Shown: positions 18,581 through 28,467, counted from the first letter of the stretch. The stretch: DNA of 64,000 nt from an uncultured Bacilli bacterium (GCA_934140285.1 CAKPBI010000001.1:287384-351383); one strand, 5' to 3'. Made by a program: numbers and translations. Notes: generated from the sequence alone by a model not told the origin.

Positions 18581-19621
18581 ATGTATAAACTTGGTGCCTC
18601 AATCTATACAGGACTTGATGACTATTCTTTAGAAGATAACTTAAAGTATCTTGATTTATTACATGAATATGGATATGAAGTAATATTTTCTTCTGCTCAT
18701 ATTAACGAAGCAACCCTTACTCTTGATGAATTACAAAAAATCGTTGATAAGGCTTATGAATATGGAATTCATTTAAGTCTAGATGTATCAAAACCAATGA
18801 TGGAACGTTTTGTGATACCTAAGAATCTTTATGCTTTACGTCTTGACTATGGCTTTACCAAAGAAGATATTGTCTCATATAGTAAAGCTCATGACTTTGT
18901 GGTTGAACTCAATGCTTCAACCCTTACTAAGGAAAGATTAGAAGAATTAATTAATCTTGGTCTTGATACAACTAATGTAAGAGCAAGTTTCAACTTTTAT
19001 CCTAAACTATATACTGGTCATGATATTCAGTTTGTTAAGGAAAAAATAGCTCTTTTTAAAAAGTATAATATTCCTATATTAATCTTTATACCAAGTCATA
19101 CAATGATGCGTCCACCAATGTATGAAGGACTTCCTTCAATTGAAAAGCATCGCACCATGAACTTAGACTTAGTAATTGAAGAATTAAAAACTTTAGATAT
19201 TGATGAAATTGCTTTTGGTGATGCATATGCATCAAAAGAAGAACTTGAAACATTAAAAATCCATCAAGTAGATACTTTAATATTACCATTTCATTTTGTT
19301 GATGAAAATAAAATGTTTAAAGTACATTTAGATGGTATATTTTCAAGTCGAATTGATTCAAACAATTTAATGCTTAGATCAACATCATGGAGAGGAAAAG
19401 AAGATATCCAACCATTTAATACAATAGAAAGAAAAAAAGGATATGTAACCATTGATAATAATGGCTTCAAGCGATATAAAGGTGAAATCAATATTATCCT
19501 TGAAGATCTTCCAAATGATGAAAGAGTTAATGTAATTGGTTTTGTTGAACTAACCGATGACATCATCACAGCCTTAAAAAAGGGGGAAAGATTTACTTTT
19601 GGAGTAAAGAGCAATGATTAA
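18581..19621 (+). CDS. mupG: 6-phospho-N-acetylmuramidase, GH170 (DUF871)
   Basis: This 346-aa protein matches the DUF871/MupG family, which in Staphylococcus aureus splits MurNAc-6-phosphate-GlcNAc. The N-terminal part is a TIM-barrel (LGASIYTGLDDYSLEDNL at the start, VIFSSAHINE near 35, and SLDVSKPMM near 66), and a small C-terminal beta domain follows from about 240. It is cytoplasmic. Its known substrate is normally made by the MurP PTS during import, but no PTS gene lies here, so the kinase encoded next may phosphorylate the disaccharide. It overlaps that gene by 8 bp. Confidence 0.9.
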   Translation: MYKLGASIYTGLDDYSLEDNLKYLDLLHEYGYEVIFSSAHINEATLTLDELQKIVDKAYEYGIHLSLDVSKPMMERFVIPKNLYALRLDYGFTKEDIVSYSKAHDFVVELNASTLTKERLEELINLGLDTTNVRASFNFYPKLYTGHDIQFVKEKIALFKKYNIPILIFIPSHTMMRPPMYEGLPSIEKHRTMNLDLVIEELKTLDIDEIAFGDAYASKEELETLKIHQVDTLILPFHFVDENKMFKVHLDGIFSSRIDSNNLMLRSTSWRGKEDIQPFNTIERKKGYVTIDNNGFKRYKGEINIILEDLPNDERVNVIGFVELTDDIITALKKGERFTFGVKSND

Positions 19622-20534
19622 CTACATTATTGGTGTTGATGCTGGTGGTACCTCAACTAAAGCGATAGCTTATCTTGAGGATATGACAGAATTAACAGTA
19701 AAAGAAAGTGGATGTGGATCACCTTCAGTACTTGGTGAGTCTCTAATATGGAAGAACATCCAAAAAGCAATCGATGAAATAATTAATGAATTAGATAAAA
19801 CTAAGTATCATCTAACACATATTCAAATGGGAATTAGTGCTTTTAGTATTTTAAACAATGTCTCAAAAAAAGAAGAAGAACTCTTCCATAAATATCAAGC
19901 AACCGTATCAATTAAAAGTGATACGGAGATTGCTTTATATAGTGTTTTAAAAGATAAATATCAAAATGGTATTGTTGTAATATCAGGAACTGGAGTCGCA
20001 ATATACGGAAAGTATGGATCCCAAACAACCTTAATTGGTGGATGGGGTCATATAATAAGAGAACTAGGTAGTGCATATGCATGTGTTCATGATCTTGCTT
20101 TAAATATAATTGATCAAGAAGAAAATGATTTACCACTTACCTTATTTCAAGAAAACTTTTTAACTTATCTTAATAAACATCATATTACAGACTTAAAACA
20201 CTTGTTTTATAATCATAGTAAAAAAGAAATTGCTAAAATGGCAATCTATGTAAAAGATGAGGCCATAAAAAATAATCAAGAAGCTAAAACCCTATTATTT
20301 AATGAAGGTAGAAACTTAGCTCTACAAGTCATAAAAGCGGTAAATAAACTACATTTAAATAATAATTATGTAATAGGCCTTCGTGGTGGTTTTGTTCAAA
20401 ATCAAAATGAAGATATTGTCGATGGTTTTATAACGACACTAAAAACAAGCCATATAAATGGTGATGTAATAATTGATAATGATCAACCAATTATTGGTGC
20501 TTATTATTTATCAAAACTAAATAATAAATTTTAG
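19614..20534 (+). CDS. murK: MurNAc/GlcNAc kinase, BadF/BadG family (MurK-type)
   Basis: This 306-aa protein has the ASKHA fold. The phosphate-1 loop is GVDAGGTSTKA at the start, and the second nucleotide loop is VVISGTGVAIYG near 122. The WGHIIRELGSAY segment is typical of BadF/BadG-type amino-sugar kinases. MurK of Clostridium phosphorylates MurNAc and GlcNAc at O6. The position between mupG and anmK, with an 8-bp overlap, supports that role. Substrate preference (MurNAc, GlcNAc or the disaccharide) cannot be read from sequence. Confidence 0.85.
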   Translation: MINYIIGVDAGGTSTKAIAYLEDMTELTVKESGCGSPSVLGESLIWKNIQKAIDEIINELDKTKYHLTHIQMGISAFSILNNVSKKEEELFHKYQATVSIKSDTEIALYSVLKDKYQNGIVVISGTGVAIYGKYGSQTTLIGGWGHIIRELGSAYACVHDLALNIIDQEENDLPLTLFQENFLTYLNKHHITDLKHLFYNHSKKEIAKMAIYVKDEAIKNNQEAKTLLFNEGRNLALQVIKAVNKLHLNNNYVIGLRGGFVQNQNEDIVDGFITTLKTSHINGDVIIDNDQPIIGAYYLSKLNNKF

Positions 20535-20544
20535 GAGGTACCTG

Positions 20545-21672
20545 ATGTTAGTAATCGGACTAATGAGTGGAACTTCACTGGATGGAGTAGATGCTAGTCT
20601 TGTTGAAATAACTAAAAATGATAATGATTTTAGTTATAAGGAACTAGACGCAAATTTTCTTCCTTATCCAAGTGAACTAAAAATGCGTATTTTAGAAGTA
20701 TCAAATATTAAAACTTCAAATGTTCAAAAAATTTGTAGTCTAAACGTTGAATTAGGATATATATATTTGGATGCGGTAAAAGAAATACTAAAGAAAAATA
20801 ATTTAAATAGTAATGAAATAACATTTGTCGCTATGCATGGACAAACAATATGGCATAATCCTAATCATATGGATGGCCTTTATTCATCCACTCTCCAAAT
20901 TGGTGATCCTAGCATCATCGCTTATAACCTAAATGTTGAAGTAATAAGTAACTTTAGACCAATGGATATGGCTGCTGGAGGAACGGGGGCTCCCCTTGTA
21001 CCTTTTGTTAATTTTGTATTATACAAAAATAAAGAAAAGAATGTAGCTTTCCAGAATATCGGAGGAATTGGTAATGTAACATACATTAAAAAGAATGCAA
21101 ACTGTGATGAAGTAATTGCTTTTGATACAGGACCTGGTAATATGCTTATTGACCTTGCGATGATGAAACTATATAATAAACCATTTGATGAAGGCGGAAA
21201 CGTAGCTTTATCAGGAGTTGTAAATAAAGAAGTACTAACAAAACTATTAGACGATGAATACTATAATCTTCCTTACCCTAAATCAACAGGGAGAGAAAAA
21301 TACAATGAAAACTACTTAACAATGATCTTAAATATGATGAAAGAATCTAAAAAAGAAGATATTATTGCGACAATAACAGCTTTAACTAGTGATACTATTG
21401 TTCTTGCATATCAAAAGTTTTGTCAAGATGTTGATAAAATAGTTCTTTCTGGAGGTGGTTCATACAATCAATTCATTGTTAATAGAATTAAGGAATTAAC
21501 CAAAAAAGAAGTAACAATTCATAATATGAATGATTCCTATGAGGCATTTTGTTTCGCAATCTTAGGGCATTATACATATCTACATTTACCATCTAATTTA
21601 ACAGTAGTAACCGGGGCGAAAGAACCAGTAATACTTGGTCAAGTTACATATCCCCCAAGAAAGAAGGATTAA
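20545..21672 (+). CDS. anmK: anhydro-N-acetylmuramic acid kinase
   Basis: This 375-aa enzyme opens the 1,6-anhydro ring of anhydroMurNAc while phosphorylating it to MurNAc-6-phosphate. The ATP loop GLMSGTSLDGVDASL at the N-terminus, GGTGAPLVPFVN near 146, NIGGIGNVTYI near 170 and the catalytic Asp in FDTGPGNMLID near 191 are intact. AGGAGGT precedes the ATG. Its presence means the organism meets products of lytic transglycosylases, its own or those of other bacteria. Confidence 0.95.
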   Translation: MLVIGLMSGTSLDGVDASLVEITKNDNDFSYKELDANFLPYPSELKMRILEVSNIKTSNVQKICSLNVELGYIYLDAVKEILKKNNLNSNEITFVAMHGQTIWHNPNHMDGLYSSTLQIGDPSIIAYNLNVEVISNFRPMDMAAGGTGAPLVPFVNFVLYKNKEKNVAFQNIGGIGNVTYIKKNANCDEVIAFDTGPGNMLIDLAMMKLYNKPFDEGGNVALSGVVNKEVLTKLLDDEYYNLPYPKSTGREKYNENYLTMILNMMKESKKEDIIATITALTSDTIVLAYQKFCQDVDKIVLSGGGSYNQFIVNRIKELTKKEVTIHNMNDSYEAFCFAILGHYTYLHLPSNLTVVTGAKEPVILGQVTYPPRKKD

Positions 21673-21673
21673 T

Positions 21674-22597
21674 ATGAATACAAATGTTGATGTAAAGAAA
21701 ATCTCTACCGAATCACGCAATCAAAACACTCTAGATATAGATGTTGTTTCAACTGAGGAAATGTTAAGAAAAATCAACAATGAAGATAAAACTGTACCAT
21801 ACGCCGTAGAAAAAGCGATACCTCAAATCACTAAAGTAGTTGATGCAACATACAATGCCATCTTAAATGGGGGAAGATTAATATATATGGGAGCAGGTAC
21901 AAGCGGAAGACTTGGTGTGCTTGATGCTGTAGAATGCCCACCTACATATGGAGTAAGCCGTGATTTAGTAATTGGCCTTATGGCAGGAGGAATGGAAGCA
22001 ACTTCTTTTGCGAAAGAAGGAGCTGAAGATCGTAAAGATTTTGCTGTAGAAGATCTAAAAAGTATTAACCTTACTAATAAAGATATCGTAATAGGAATAG
22101 CCGCATCAGGAAGAACTCCATACGTACTAGGTGGTATGGAATACGCAAAATCTATCGGTGCATTAACTTCATGCATAACAACAAGCTCAGGCTCAGTACT
22201 TGCACAAATGGTTGATTTACCAATTGAAGCCGTAACGGGGGCTGAGGTTATTAATGGTTCTACTAGAATGAAATCAGGAACTGCTCAAAAGTTAATTTGT
22301 AATATGATCTCAACTGGTGTTTTCATTAAGATGGGAAAAGTTTATGAAAACATGATGATTGATCTTCAAGCAACTAATGAAAAACTAGTCGCAAGAGCTC
22401 TTAATATTATTATGGAATTAACTGGTTATACTAAAGAAGAAGCAAATGAAAAACTATCAGAATATAAAACAGTAAAGAAAGTTTTAATTAATCACTTCAC
22501 AGGATGTACATCAAATCAACAAATTGATGAAGCACTTGAAAAAGTTCAAGGAAATATCCGTAAAGCAATTAATTTATTAGGTGAACACCATGAATAA
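21674..22597 (+). CDS. murQ: N-acetylmuramic acid 6-phosphate etherase
   Basis: This 307-aa SIS-domain enzyme cleaves the lactyl ether of MurNAc-6-phosphate to GlcNAc-6-phosphate and D-lactate. The motif GAGTSGRLGVLDAVECPP near 74 carries one catalytic Glu and EGAEDRKDF near 118 carries the second. A small C-terminal helical UBA-like part follows. The start is ATG at 21674, one base after the anmK stop and 6 bp after AAGAAGGA; the in-frame TTG at 21635 lies inside anmK. Confidence 0.96.
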   Translation: MNTNVDVKKISTESRNQNTLDIDVVSTEEMLRKINNEDKTVPYAVEKAIPQITKVVDATYNAILNGGRLIYMGAGTSGRLGVLDAVECPPTYGVSRDLVIGLMAGGMEATSFAKEGAEDRKDFAVEDLKSINLTNKDIVIGIAASGRTPYVLGGMEYAKSIGALTSCITTSSGSVLAQMVDLPIEAVTGAEVINGSTRMKSGTAQKLICNMISTGVFIKMGKVYENMMIDLQATNEKLVARALNIIMELTGYTKEEANEKLSEYKTVKKVLINHFTGCTSNQQIDEALEKVQGNIRKAINLLGEHHE

Positions 22598-23339
22598 TCA
22601 TATTGTAAAATATCAAGAAATAAATACACCAAGAGGAACTCTAAGAGGACTCCTTACAATTCCAACTGGTGAAATAAAAAACTTGGTAGTAATGTTTCAT
22701 GGTTATACAGGTCATAAAAATGAAAATGGATATTTATTTAAACAAATATCCCTTGAAATTGTAAAATACGGATATGCATCACTACGCTTTGATTTTATGG
22801 GAAGTGGTGATAGTGATGGTGAATTTAAAGATATGACCTTTTTAACTGAAATAGAAGATGCTAAAGAAATCTTAGAATATGCAAAAAAGCTAAATAACCA
22901 AAAACCATTTATCCTATTAGGCTTTAGTTTTGGTGGTGCTATTAGTGCCTACTTATCATCTAGATATCAAGATTATCTAGAAAAACTAATTCTTTTATCG
23001 CCAGCAGGTAATATGAATATTCTTGCAGAACATACATTTACTTTAAATCATGTTGATGAAAACGGAAACGTTGATCTAGGAGGTTATTACTTAAACAAAG
23101 CCTTCTATGAAAGCTTTAAGGGTATAGATTTATATGATGGGGTTACAACATTTAATAAACCTGTCTTAATCTGCCATGGCTCTGATGATATGTCAGTACC
23201 AGTAGAATTTGGTAGAAAATATCATGAATTATATCCTTATAATATCTTTTTTGAAATAAATGGTTCCCCACACTGCTATACAAAAGTTCCATTTAGAGAA
23301 GAAGTAAGAAAACATATTGTCGAATTTTTAACAAAATAA
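22590..23339 (+). CDS. alpha/beta hydrolase (esterase-like)
   Basis: This 249-aa protein has an oxyanion-type VVMFHGYTGHKNENG near 36, the nucleophile elbow GFSFGGA with Ser near 113, an acid in CHGSDDMSVP near 196 and His in GSPHCY near 226. It resembles cinnamoyl-esterase-like or acyl-glycerol lipase hydrolases. ATG at 22590 overlaps murQ by 8 bp and follows AGGTGA. As the last gene of the salvage operon it might remove acyl groups from imported sugars such as O-acetyl-MurNAc; that role is inference. No clear terminator follows. Confidence 0.82.
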   Translation: MNNHIVKYQEINTPRGTLRGLLTIPTGEIKNLVVMFHGYTGHKNENGYLFKQISLEIVKYGYASLRFDFMGSGDSDGEFKDMTFLTEIEDAKEILEYAKKLNNQKPFILLGFSFGGAISAYLSSRYQDYLEKLILLSPAGNMNILAEHTFTLNHVDENGNVDLGGYYLNKAFYESFKGIDLYDGVTTFNKPVLICHGSDDMSVPVEFGRKYHELYPYNIFFEINGSPHCYTKVPFREEVRKHIVEFLTK

Positions 23340-23375
23340 AAAGGCATAAAGGTTTATCTAAAACAACAAAAAGCG

Positions 23376-23381
23376 TATAAT
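23376..23381 (+). promoter_or_regulatory. -10 element before the MATE gene
   Basis: TATAAT at 23376-23381 lies 27 bp before the ATG. The -35 region (about 23353) is a poor match, so this is a weak or activated promoter, or the gene is partly read from the salvage operon. Confidence 0.45.
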
Positions 23382-23407
23382 ATAACCTTGTGAAAGGATA
23401 TGATTAT

Positions 23408-24769
23408 ATGAAAAATAGTTTGATTAAAGATAAGCCTTTTAAAGCATTACTATTATTTGCTTTACCAATGATTTTATCAGTTACCCTCCAACAATTCTAT
23501 AATATTTGTGATAGTATGATTGCTGGTAAGTTTGTAGGACATAATGGACTTGCTGCTGTAAGTGCCTCATATCCAATAACAATGATATATCTTGCAATTG
23601 GTACCGGATTTGGAATTGGAACAAATATTGTTGCAGCTAGATTTATCGGTGAAGGTAACAATGGTTATGCTAAAAAATCAATATATACCTCAATCCTTAC
23701 TATTGTATTAGTTGGTGTTTTTGTTAGTATTCTTGGTTTAATATTTGTAAAAAACTTAATTACCCTAATTAAAGTCTCTGGTGATTACTATAATGATGCG
23801 GTAATCTATTTAAGATATTACACTTATGGTATTATATTTATGTTTTTATATAATGTTGTAACATCGTCATTTCAAGCAATCGGCAATTCTCGTATTCCCC
23901 TATATTTCTTGATTTTTTCAACTATTCTAAATATTGTTTTAGATATTTGGTTTGTAACAAGTTTTAATATGGGAGTTGAAGGTCTTGCCCTTGCGACATT
24001 CTTATCACAAGTCATTGCTTCCCTAGCTTCGTTTTTAGTTTTAATTATATATATTAGGAAATATGTATCTAAAGAAAAGAAAGTTGTTGATTTCAAAATT
24101 CTTAAACCAGTAATTGAAATTGGTCTTCCCTCTATTCTTCAATCATCAACAATATCCATTGGTCAGTTATTAATCCAATCTTTAATAAATGCTCAAGGAA
24201 GCATTGTCGTTGCTGGATATGGAGCTGCCTATAAGCTAGTGTATGTAGTCATTAATATTTTTGCGACAATCTCTAATGCACTATCTACATATGTTTCTCA
24301 AAATGCAGGTGCAAAAGAATTTACTCGTATTAAACAAGGCTTTAAATCTGGTTTAATTATATGTGCAGTATTGACAGTAGTTACAACTATTCTATTTCTT
24401 ACATTATCTGATACTTTATTAAAAATATTTGAAAATGAAGATGATCCAAAAGAGGTCATAGAAGTAGGTAATTTATTTATTAAAACTCTTGCTCCATTTA
24501 TTTTCTTTATGGCCATTAAAATTCCATGTGATGGAGTATTAAAAGGATCAGAAGATATGCTTGGATTTGTTCTTGGAACAATGCTTGATTTAGCAGTACG
24601 TGTCATATGTTCATTTATTTTAGTGAAAGTATTAGGTGTAAAAGGAATATTCTTATCATGGCCTATTGGATGGGGTGTAGGTGCAATATCATCAGTAATT
24701 TGTTATATCTTTGGCAGATGGAAAAAATTAATTGGTGCTACACAAGATACTCAACTTTGTCAAAATTAA
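23408..24769 (+). CDS. MATE family efflux transporter
   Basis: This 453-aa protein has twelve transmembrane helices. The start KPFKALLLFALPMILSV and the YNICDSMIAGKFVG segment are typical of NorM/DinF-type MATE exporters, and the two halves show the family repeat. I take ATG at 23408, ten bases after GAAAGGA, rather than the GTG at 23390. It probably exports cationic or amphiphilic compounds using an ion gradient; the substrate is unknown. Confidence 0.92.
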   Translation: MKNSLIKDKPFKALLLFALPMILSVTLQQFYNICDSMIAGKFVGHNGLAAVSASYPITMIYLAIGTGFGIGTNIVAARFIGEGNNGYAKKSIYTSILTIVLVGVFVSILGLIFVKNLITLIKVSGDYYNDAVIYLRYYTYGIIFMFLYNVVTSSFQAIGNSRIPLYFLIFSTILNIVLDIWFVTSFNMGVEGLALATFLSQVIASLASFLVLIIYIRKYVSKEKKVVDFKILKPVIEIGLPSILQSSTISIGQLLIQSLINAQGSIVVAGYGAAYKLVYVVINIFATISNALSTYVSQNAGAKEFTRIKQGFKSGLIICAVLTVVTTILFLTLSDTLLKIFENEDDPKEVIEVGNLFIKTLAPFIFFMAIKIPCDGVLKGSEDMLGFVLGTMLDLAVRVICSFILVKVLGVKGIFLSWPIGWGVGAISSVICYIFGRWKKLIGATQDTQLCQN

Positions 24770-24801
24770 AACACATTATATAGATATGTTTAAAAAAACT
24801 A

Positions 24802-24830
24802 TTGATATTTAATATAAAATATTGTATAAT
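24802..24830 (+). promoter_or_regulatory. sigma-A promoter of the 763-aa lipoprotein gene
   Basis: TTGATA at 24802-24807 and TATAAT at 24825-24830 are 17 bp apart, 33 bp before the ATG. Confidence 0.8.
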
Positions 24831-24862
24831 GATAATGAATTAAATAATGGAAGGAAAAAAAT

Positions 24863-27154
24863 ATGAAAAAGAAAATATTAAGTATATTATTTACCATTTT
24901 ATCTGTTTTCCTAATTACATCATGTGAACTAACATCAAATACTAGCCTTAGTACTCCAGATGGTGTAAAAGTATCTAAAAAAGGATTAGTTGAATGGAAT
25001 GAAGTAACTAATGCGACAGAATATGATGTGGAATTAAAACATAATGATGAAATTCTAACCGCAACAGTTAAGGAATGTTCATATCAAATTGAAAATCCTG
25101 ATAATGATTATGAAATTACAGTTACAGCGAAACATAATAACGCAAAATCAAATAAGAGTGAATCAATCACATATGTCGGTAGAATATCTCGTGACAAGAC
25201 TAACATCTATGAAGATTTTGTTAATAAAACAATCGGTGAGAAAAATCCTGAGTTAACCGAAGATGAATCAAAAAATTATGATGAGATTGCTTCATTCTTA
25301 GAAAGTTCATCACTTACTGCCGCTAAAGAAAACTATAGTCGTGTTAATGCTAATAAGATTATTAATTCTTTTGAAAAGGCTGGTAGTGATTCTGAACAAT
25401 TATTATCAGCAGCTATAATGGCTATTACAATGTATTCATCAAAAGATGTTGAAGCTGCTATCTACTTTGAAGAAGTAAAATTACTTGCTAACTTAATTGG
25501 CATGAGACAAACTAAAGAAGCAGAACTTAAGGCATTAATGAGCCAAGATCAACCAGCTGCAACAGCTAATCAAGATGTAGTAAGTAATCCTGAATTAGTT
25601 CAATTACAAGTAGAAATTGATTTATATAATTTATTATTTGAAACTATTAATAATGAAGGAACAAGTGTTGCTAAACATGCTACTAATATGATTCAAACGA
25701 TTAATGGCACATATAAATCATTAGGTCCAACATTCATTCCAAGTGTTAAAGAAATCGTTGAAGGTGCAATGAATGGTGAACTAAATGCTAAGAGAATTTA
25801 CAATGTAAAAAATCTATTAGTTAAAGCATTAAGAAATAACATGATTGAAAGTGAAGATTTAAGATATTTCTATGATTTACTAGGAAATACATCTTCTGAA
25901 CTTGTTACTCTATTATTTAACTATGTAAATTCATCAGATCTACCAGAAGAAGTTAAAGCTATTTTAAATAATCTAAAAGAAATGATTGGTGAAGTTCAAT
26001 TTGCTGATTTTGATGAACTTTATACATCATTCAAAACATTCTATTTAGGTATATTAGAAGATATCGAAAACATCTCACTAGAATATATCACAAATGTATG
26101 TGAATGTGAAACTCCAACTGAAATGGTACTATACACTGTAGTATATGTTTTACAAAAGAATTTAACCGTACAAGAAAAAGTAAGTGTTGAAGAAATTACA
26201 AATGTAGTTACAACCCTTGATTCTTTAGTCACTCAAGTTTTAGGTGAAGGTGTAAATCTAGAAGTACTTACTGGACTTACAAATGAAGAATTAATAAACT
26301 TACTTAAAGCAGTTCTTGATTTAGGTGTAGGCGTAGAAAATAACTTAGTTGAAATCTTAAAGAACCCTGAACTTTATCATCAAGTAAAAGCTTTATTAAA
26401 TGTTACTATTGAAGAAAATACATCCTCTGGATCTAACATGGGTAATATTAATGATGATGAATTATTACAATATGTAATGAACAAACTTAATATTACTGAA
26501 TTAGAGGAAAACAAAACATATGAAGTATATGAACAAAGTGATGTATCTGATACAACAAGATGTACATATAAATCAATTGTAATCAATACCCATTCATTTA
26601 TGTATGATAGTCAAGATATAAATCTGATATATGTTGAATATGACTATGAAGAAAGAGTAATAGTTGTTGAAAATGCTGATGACTTAAAGCCTATCATCAA
26701 TTATCTAGTAATCCTTGTAAAAAATAATAATGAAGAAATAACAAATCTAATCAGCGTTTTATTACCATTATTACCAAAACTTAATTTAAAAGGACTAGTT
26801 GATCAAGAAGTAATTGATGTAATTGCTTTAATCGCAAATGCAACTCCAGAAAATGTTAATGCCTTACTTATTCAATTAGTTGATGTTATTGAACGTTTAT
26901 ATGCCTTTGTTGAAGATAAAAACTTAAATCAATTAATCTTTACAATATTAAATGGTGATGTAGATGAAATTAAAACCGCTCTTACTGGATTTGGAACTGA
27001 AGATAATATTGTTGCACTACATACTACAGTTGAAAAACTTGCGGTTGTGTTAGATGAATTACAATTACTTCCAACTCTTGGTTTTGAAACATCTGAAGAA
27101 TTTGTTACATCTGTAAATGGAATAATTGATAGTTTCTTTGTAACAGAAGCCTAA
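24863..27154 (+). CDS. large lipoprotein of unknown function
   Basis: This 763-aa protein has lipobox ITSC (Cys21). A fibronectin-like module (about 33-105, opening with TPDGVKVSKKGLVEWNE) is followed by a long, mostly helical region rich in Leu, Asn and Glu, with hints of repeated helices (YNLLFE, LLVKALRNN, NLVEILKNPELY) and one beta-rich segment near 555-610. No catalytic motif was recognised. It has its own promoter and terminator and so stands alone. It probably acts on the outer face of the membrane. Confidence 0.7.
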   Translation: MKKKILSILFTILSVFLITSCELTSNTSLSTPDGVKVSKKGLVEWNEVTNATEYDVELKHNDEILTATVKECSYQIENPDNDYEITVTAKHNNAKSNKSESITYVGRISRDKTNIYEDFVNKTIGEKNPELTEDESKNYDEIASFLESSSLTAAKENYSRVNANKIINSFEKAGSDSEQLLSAAIMAITMYSSKDVEAAIYFEEVKLLANLIGMRQTKEAELKALMSQDQPAATANQDVVSNPELVQLQVEIDLYNLLFETINNEGTSVAKHATNMIQTINGTYKSLGPTFIPSVKEIVEGAMNGELNAKRIYNVKNLLVKALRNNMIESEDLRYFYDLLGNTSSELVTLLFNYVNSSDLPEEVKAILNNLKEMIGEVQFADFDELYTSFKTFYLGILEDIENISLEYITNVCECETPTEMVLYTVVYVLQKNLTVQEKVSVEEITNVVTTLDSLVTQVLGEGVNLEVLTGLTNEELINLLKAVLDLGVGVENNLVEILKNPELYHQVKALLNVTIEENTSSGSNMGNINDDELLQYVMNKLNITELEENKTYEVYEQSDVSDTTRCTYKSIVINTHSFMYDSQDINLIYVEYDYEERVIVVENADDLKPIINYLVILVKNNNEEITNLISVLLPLLPKLNLKGLVDQEVIDVIALIANATPENVNALLIQLVDVIERLYAFVEDKNLNQLIFTILNGDVDEIKTALTGFGTEDNIVALHTTVEKLAVVLDELQLLPTLGFETSEEFVTSVNGIIDSFFVTEA

Positions 27155-27160
27155 AAAATA

Positions 27161-27199
27161 AGACTACTAATGACTAATTCAGTCAATAGTAGTCTTTTC
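27161..27199. terminator. bidirectional terminator between the lipoprotein gene and trpS
   Basis: AGACTACTAATGACT pairs with AGTCAATAGTAGTCT (one mismatch) around AATTC. TTTTCTTT follows on the plus strand, and a T-rich run follows on the minus strand. Confidence 0.88.
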
Positions 27200-27216
27200 T
27201 TTATATAATATATAAA

Positions 27217-28218
27217 TTATTTATTTCTTCCAAGACCCATTTTTTTCTTCATTTTTCTAATCATCTTATTAGCAAAGTATGCAGCTTTATCTCTTCCTTC
27301 ATCAAGGATTTTATCAAGTTCATCACTATTTAAAATTTCATAATAACGCTTTTGAATTGGCTCAAGCATTTTTGCAACTGCTTCACCAACCTCTGATTTA
27401 AACTCACCATATCCGATGCCTTGGTATTTTTCAACTAGCTCTTCTATTGAAAGTCCTGTTGCACAAGACATTATTGTTAAAAGATTAGATACTCCAGGTT
27501 TATTGGTAGGATCATATTTGATGGTACCATCGCTATCCGTAACGGCACTCGCAATCTTTTTCCTAATTACACTTGGTTCATCAAGAAGGTAAATGCATGC
27601 TTTTTCAATTGGATCAGATTTAGACATTTTCTTTGTAGGATCTTGTAGAGACATAATTTTTGCGGCACCATTCTTAGGAATAAGCGGTTGTGGCAATTTA
27701 AATGTTTCTGAATATCTTGTATTAAAACGTTGAGCAATATCTCTAGTGATCTCTAGATGTTGCTTTTGGTCCTCACCTACAGGAACATAGTCAGCATTAT
27801 ATAACAAGATGTCACCAGCCATTAGAACGGGATATGTAAGTAAAGCAGAAGATACACCGCTTACTTGTTTTGCCATCTTATCTTTATATTGTGTCATTCT
27901 TTCAAGTTCCCCAATGTAGGTAATAGTTTGTAATAAATAACCAATCTCTGTATGAGCAGGAACTTCAGATTGAATAAATAATGTTACCTTTTTAGGATCT
28001 AGTCCACATGCAAGATAAGTGGCTACTAAAGATCTAATATTCTTTCTTAAAGCAGCAGGATCTTGGGGAACTGTAATAGCATGTAAATCAGCCACAAAAA
28101 CAAAAAATTCTTGTTCTTCCTCACTATCTTGTAAAGCAACAAAGTTTTTAATTGCTCCTAAGTAATTTCCTAAAGTCATTTTTCCAGAAGGTTGAATTCC
28201 TGATAAAATAGTTTTCAT
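27217..28218 (-). CDS. trpS: tryptophanyl-tRNA synthetase
   Basis: This 333-aa class I synthetase charges tRNA-Trp. The HIGH-equivalent is in SGIQPSGKMTLGNYLGA at the start, and KMSKS is in DPTKKMSKSDP near 195. Length is normal. It is preceded by a Trp-specific T-box leader with its own promoter, and it is not part of an operon. Confidence 0.97.
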   Translation of the reverse strand: MKTILSGIQPSGKMTLGNYLGAIKNFVALQDSEEEQEFFVFVADLHAITVPQDPAALRKNIRSLVATYLACGLDPKKVTLFIQSEVPAHTEIGYLLQTITYIGELERMTQYKDKMAKQVSGVSSALLTYPVLMAGDILLYNADYVPVGEDQKQHLEITRDIAQRFNTRYSETFKLPQPLIPKNGAAKIMSLQDPTKKMSKSDPIEKACIYLLDEPSVIRKKIASAVTDSDGTIKYDPTNKPGVSNLLTIMSCATGLSIEELVEKYQGIGYGEFKSEVGEAVAKMLEPIQKRYYEILNSDELDKILDEGRDKAAYFANKMIRKMKKKMGLGRNK

Positions 28219-28249
28219 ATAATAATCACTCCTTATATTATAAATATAT

Positions 28250-28467
28250 AAAAAAACGTCCTTATGACAAAGGACGACTAAAGACTAACCGTGGTACCAC
28301 CTTAATTTGAAAGTAAACTTTCCTCATTCATTTAACGCATAGATTACGGAAAAGCATTTCCTCTTTTCACATTGTAGGTCCATTCAAATTAATACATATA
28401 TGATGTTTCCACTATCCATCACTCACTATAAATTTCTTAATTTTACTATTCCTAGTCATTTGTTTTC
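28250..28467 (-). promoter_or_regulatory. T-box riboswitch, Trp specifier, upstream of trpS
   Basis: On the minus strand the leader carries the conserved T-box AAGGTGGTACCACGGTT (28287-28303) and a terminator CGTCCTTTGTCATAAGGACG followed by T7 (28257-28276 and below). In Stem I the sequence TTGAATGGACC places the specifier TGG at 28382-28380, a Trp codon. Uncharged tRNA-Trp should favour the antiterminator and turn on trpS. Confidence 0.93.
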
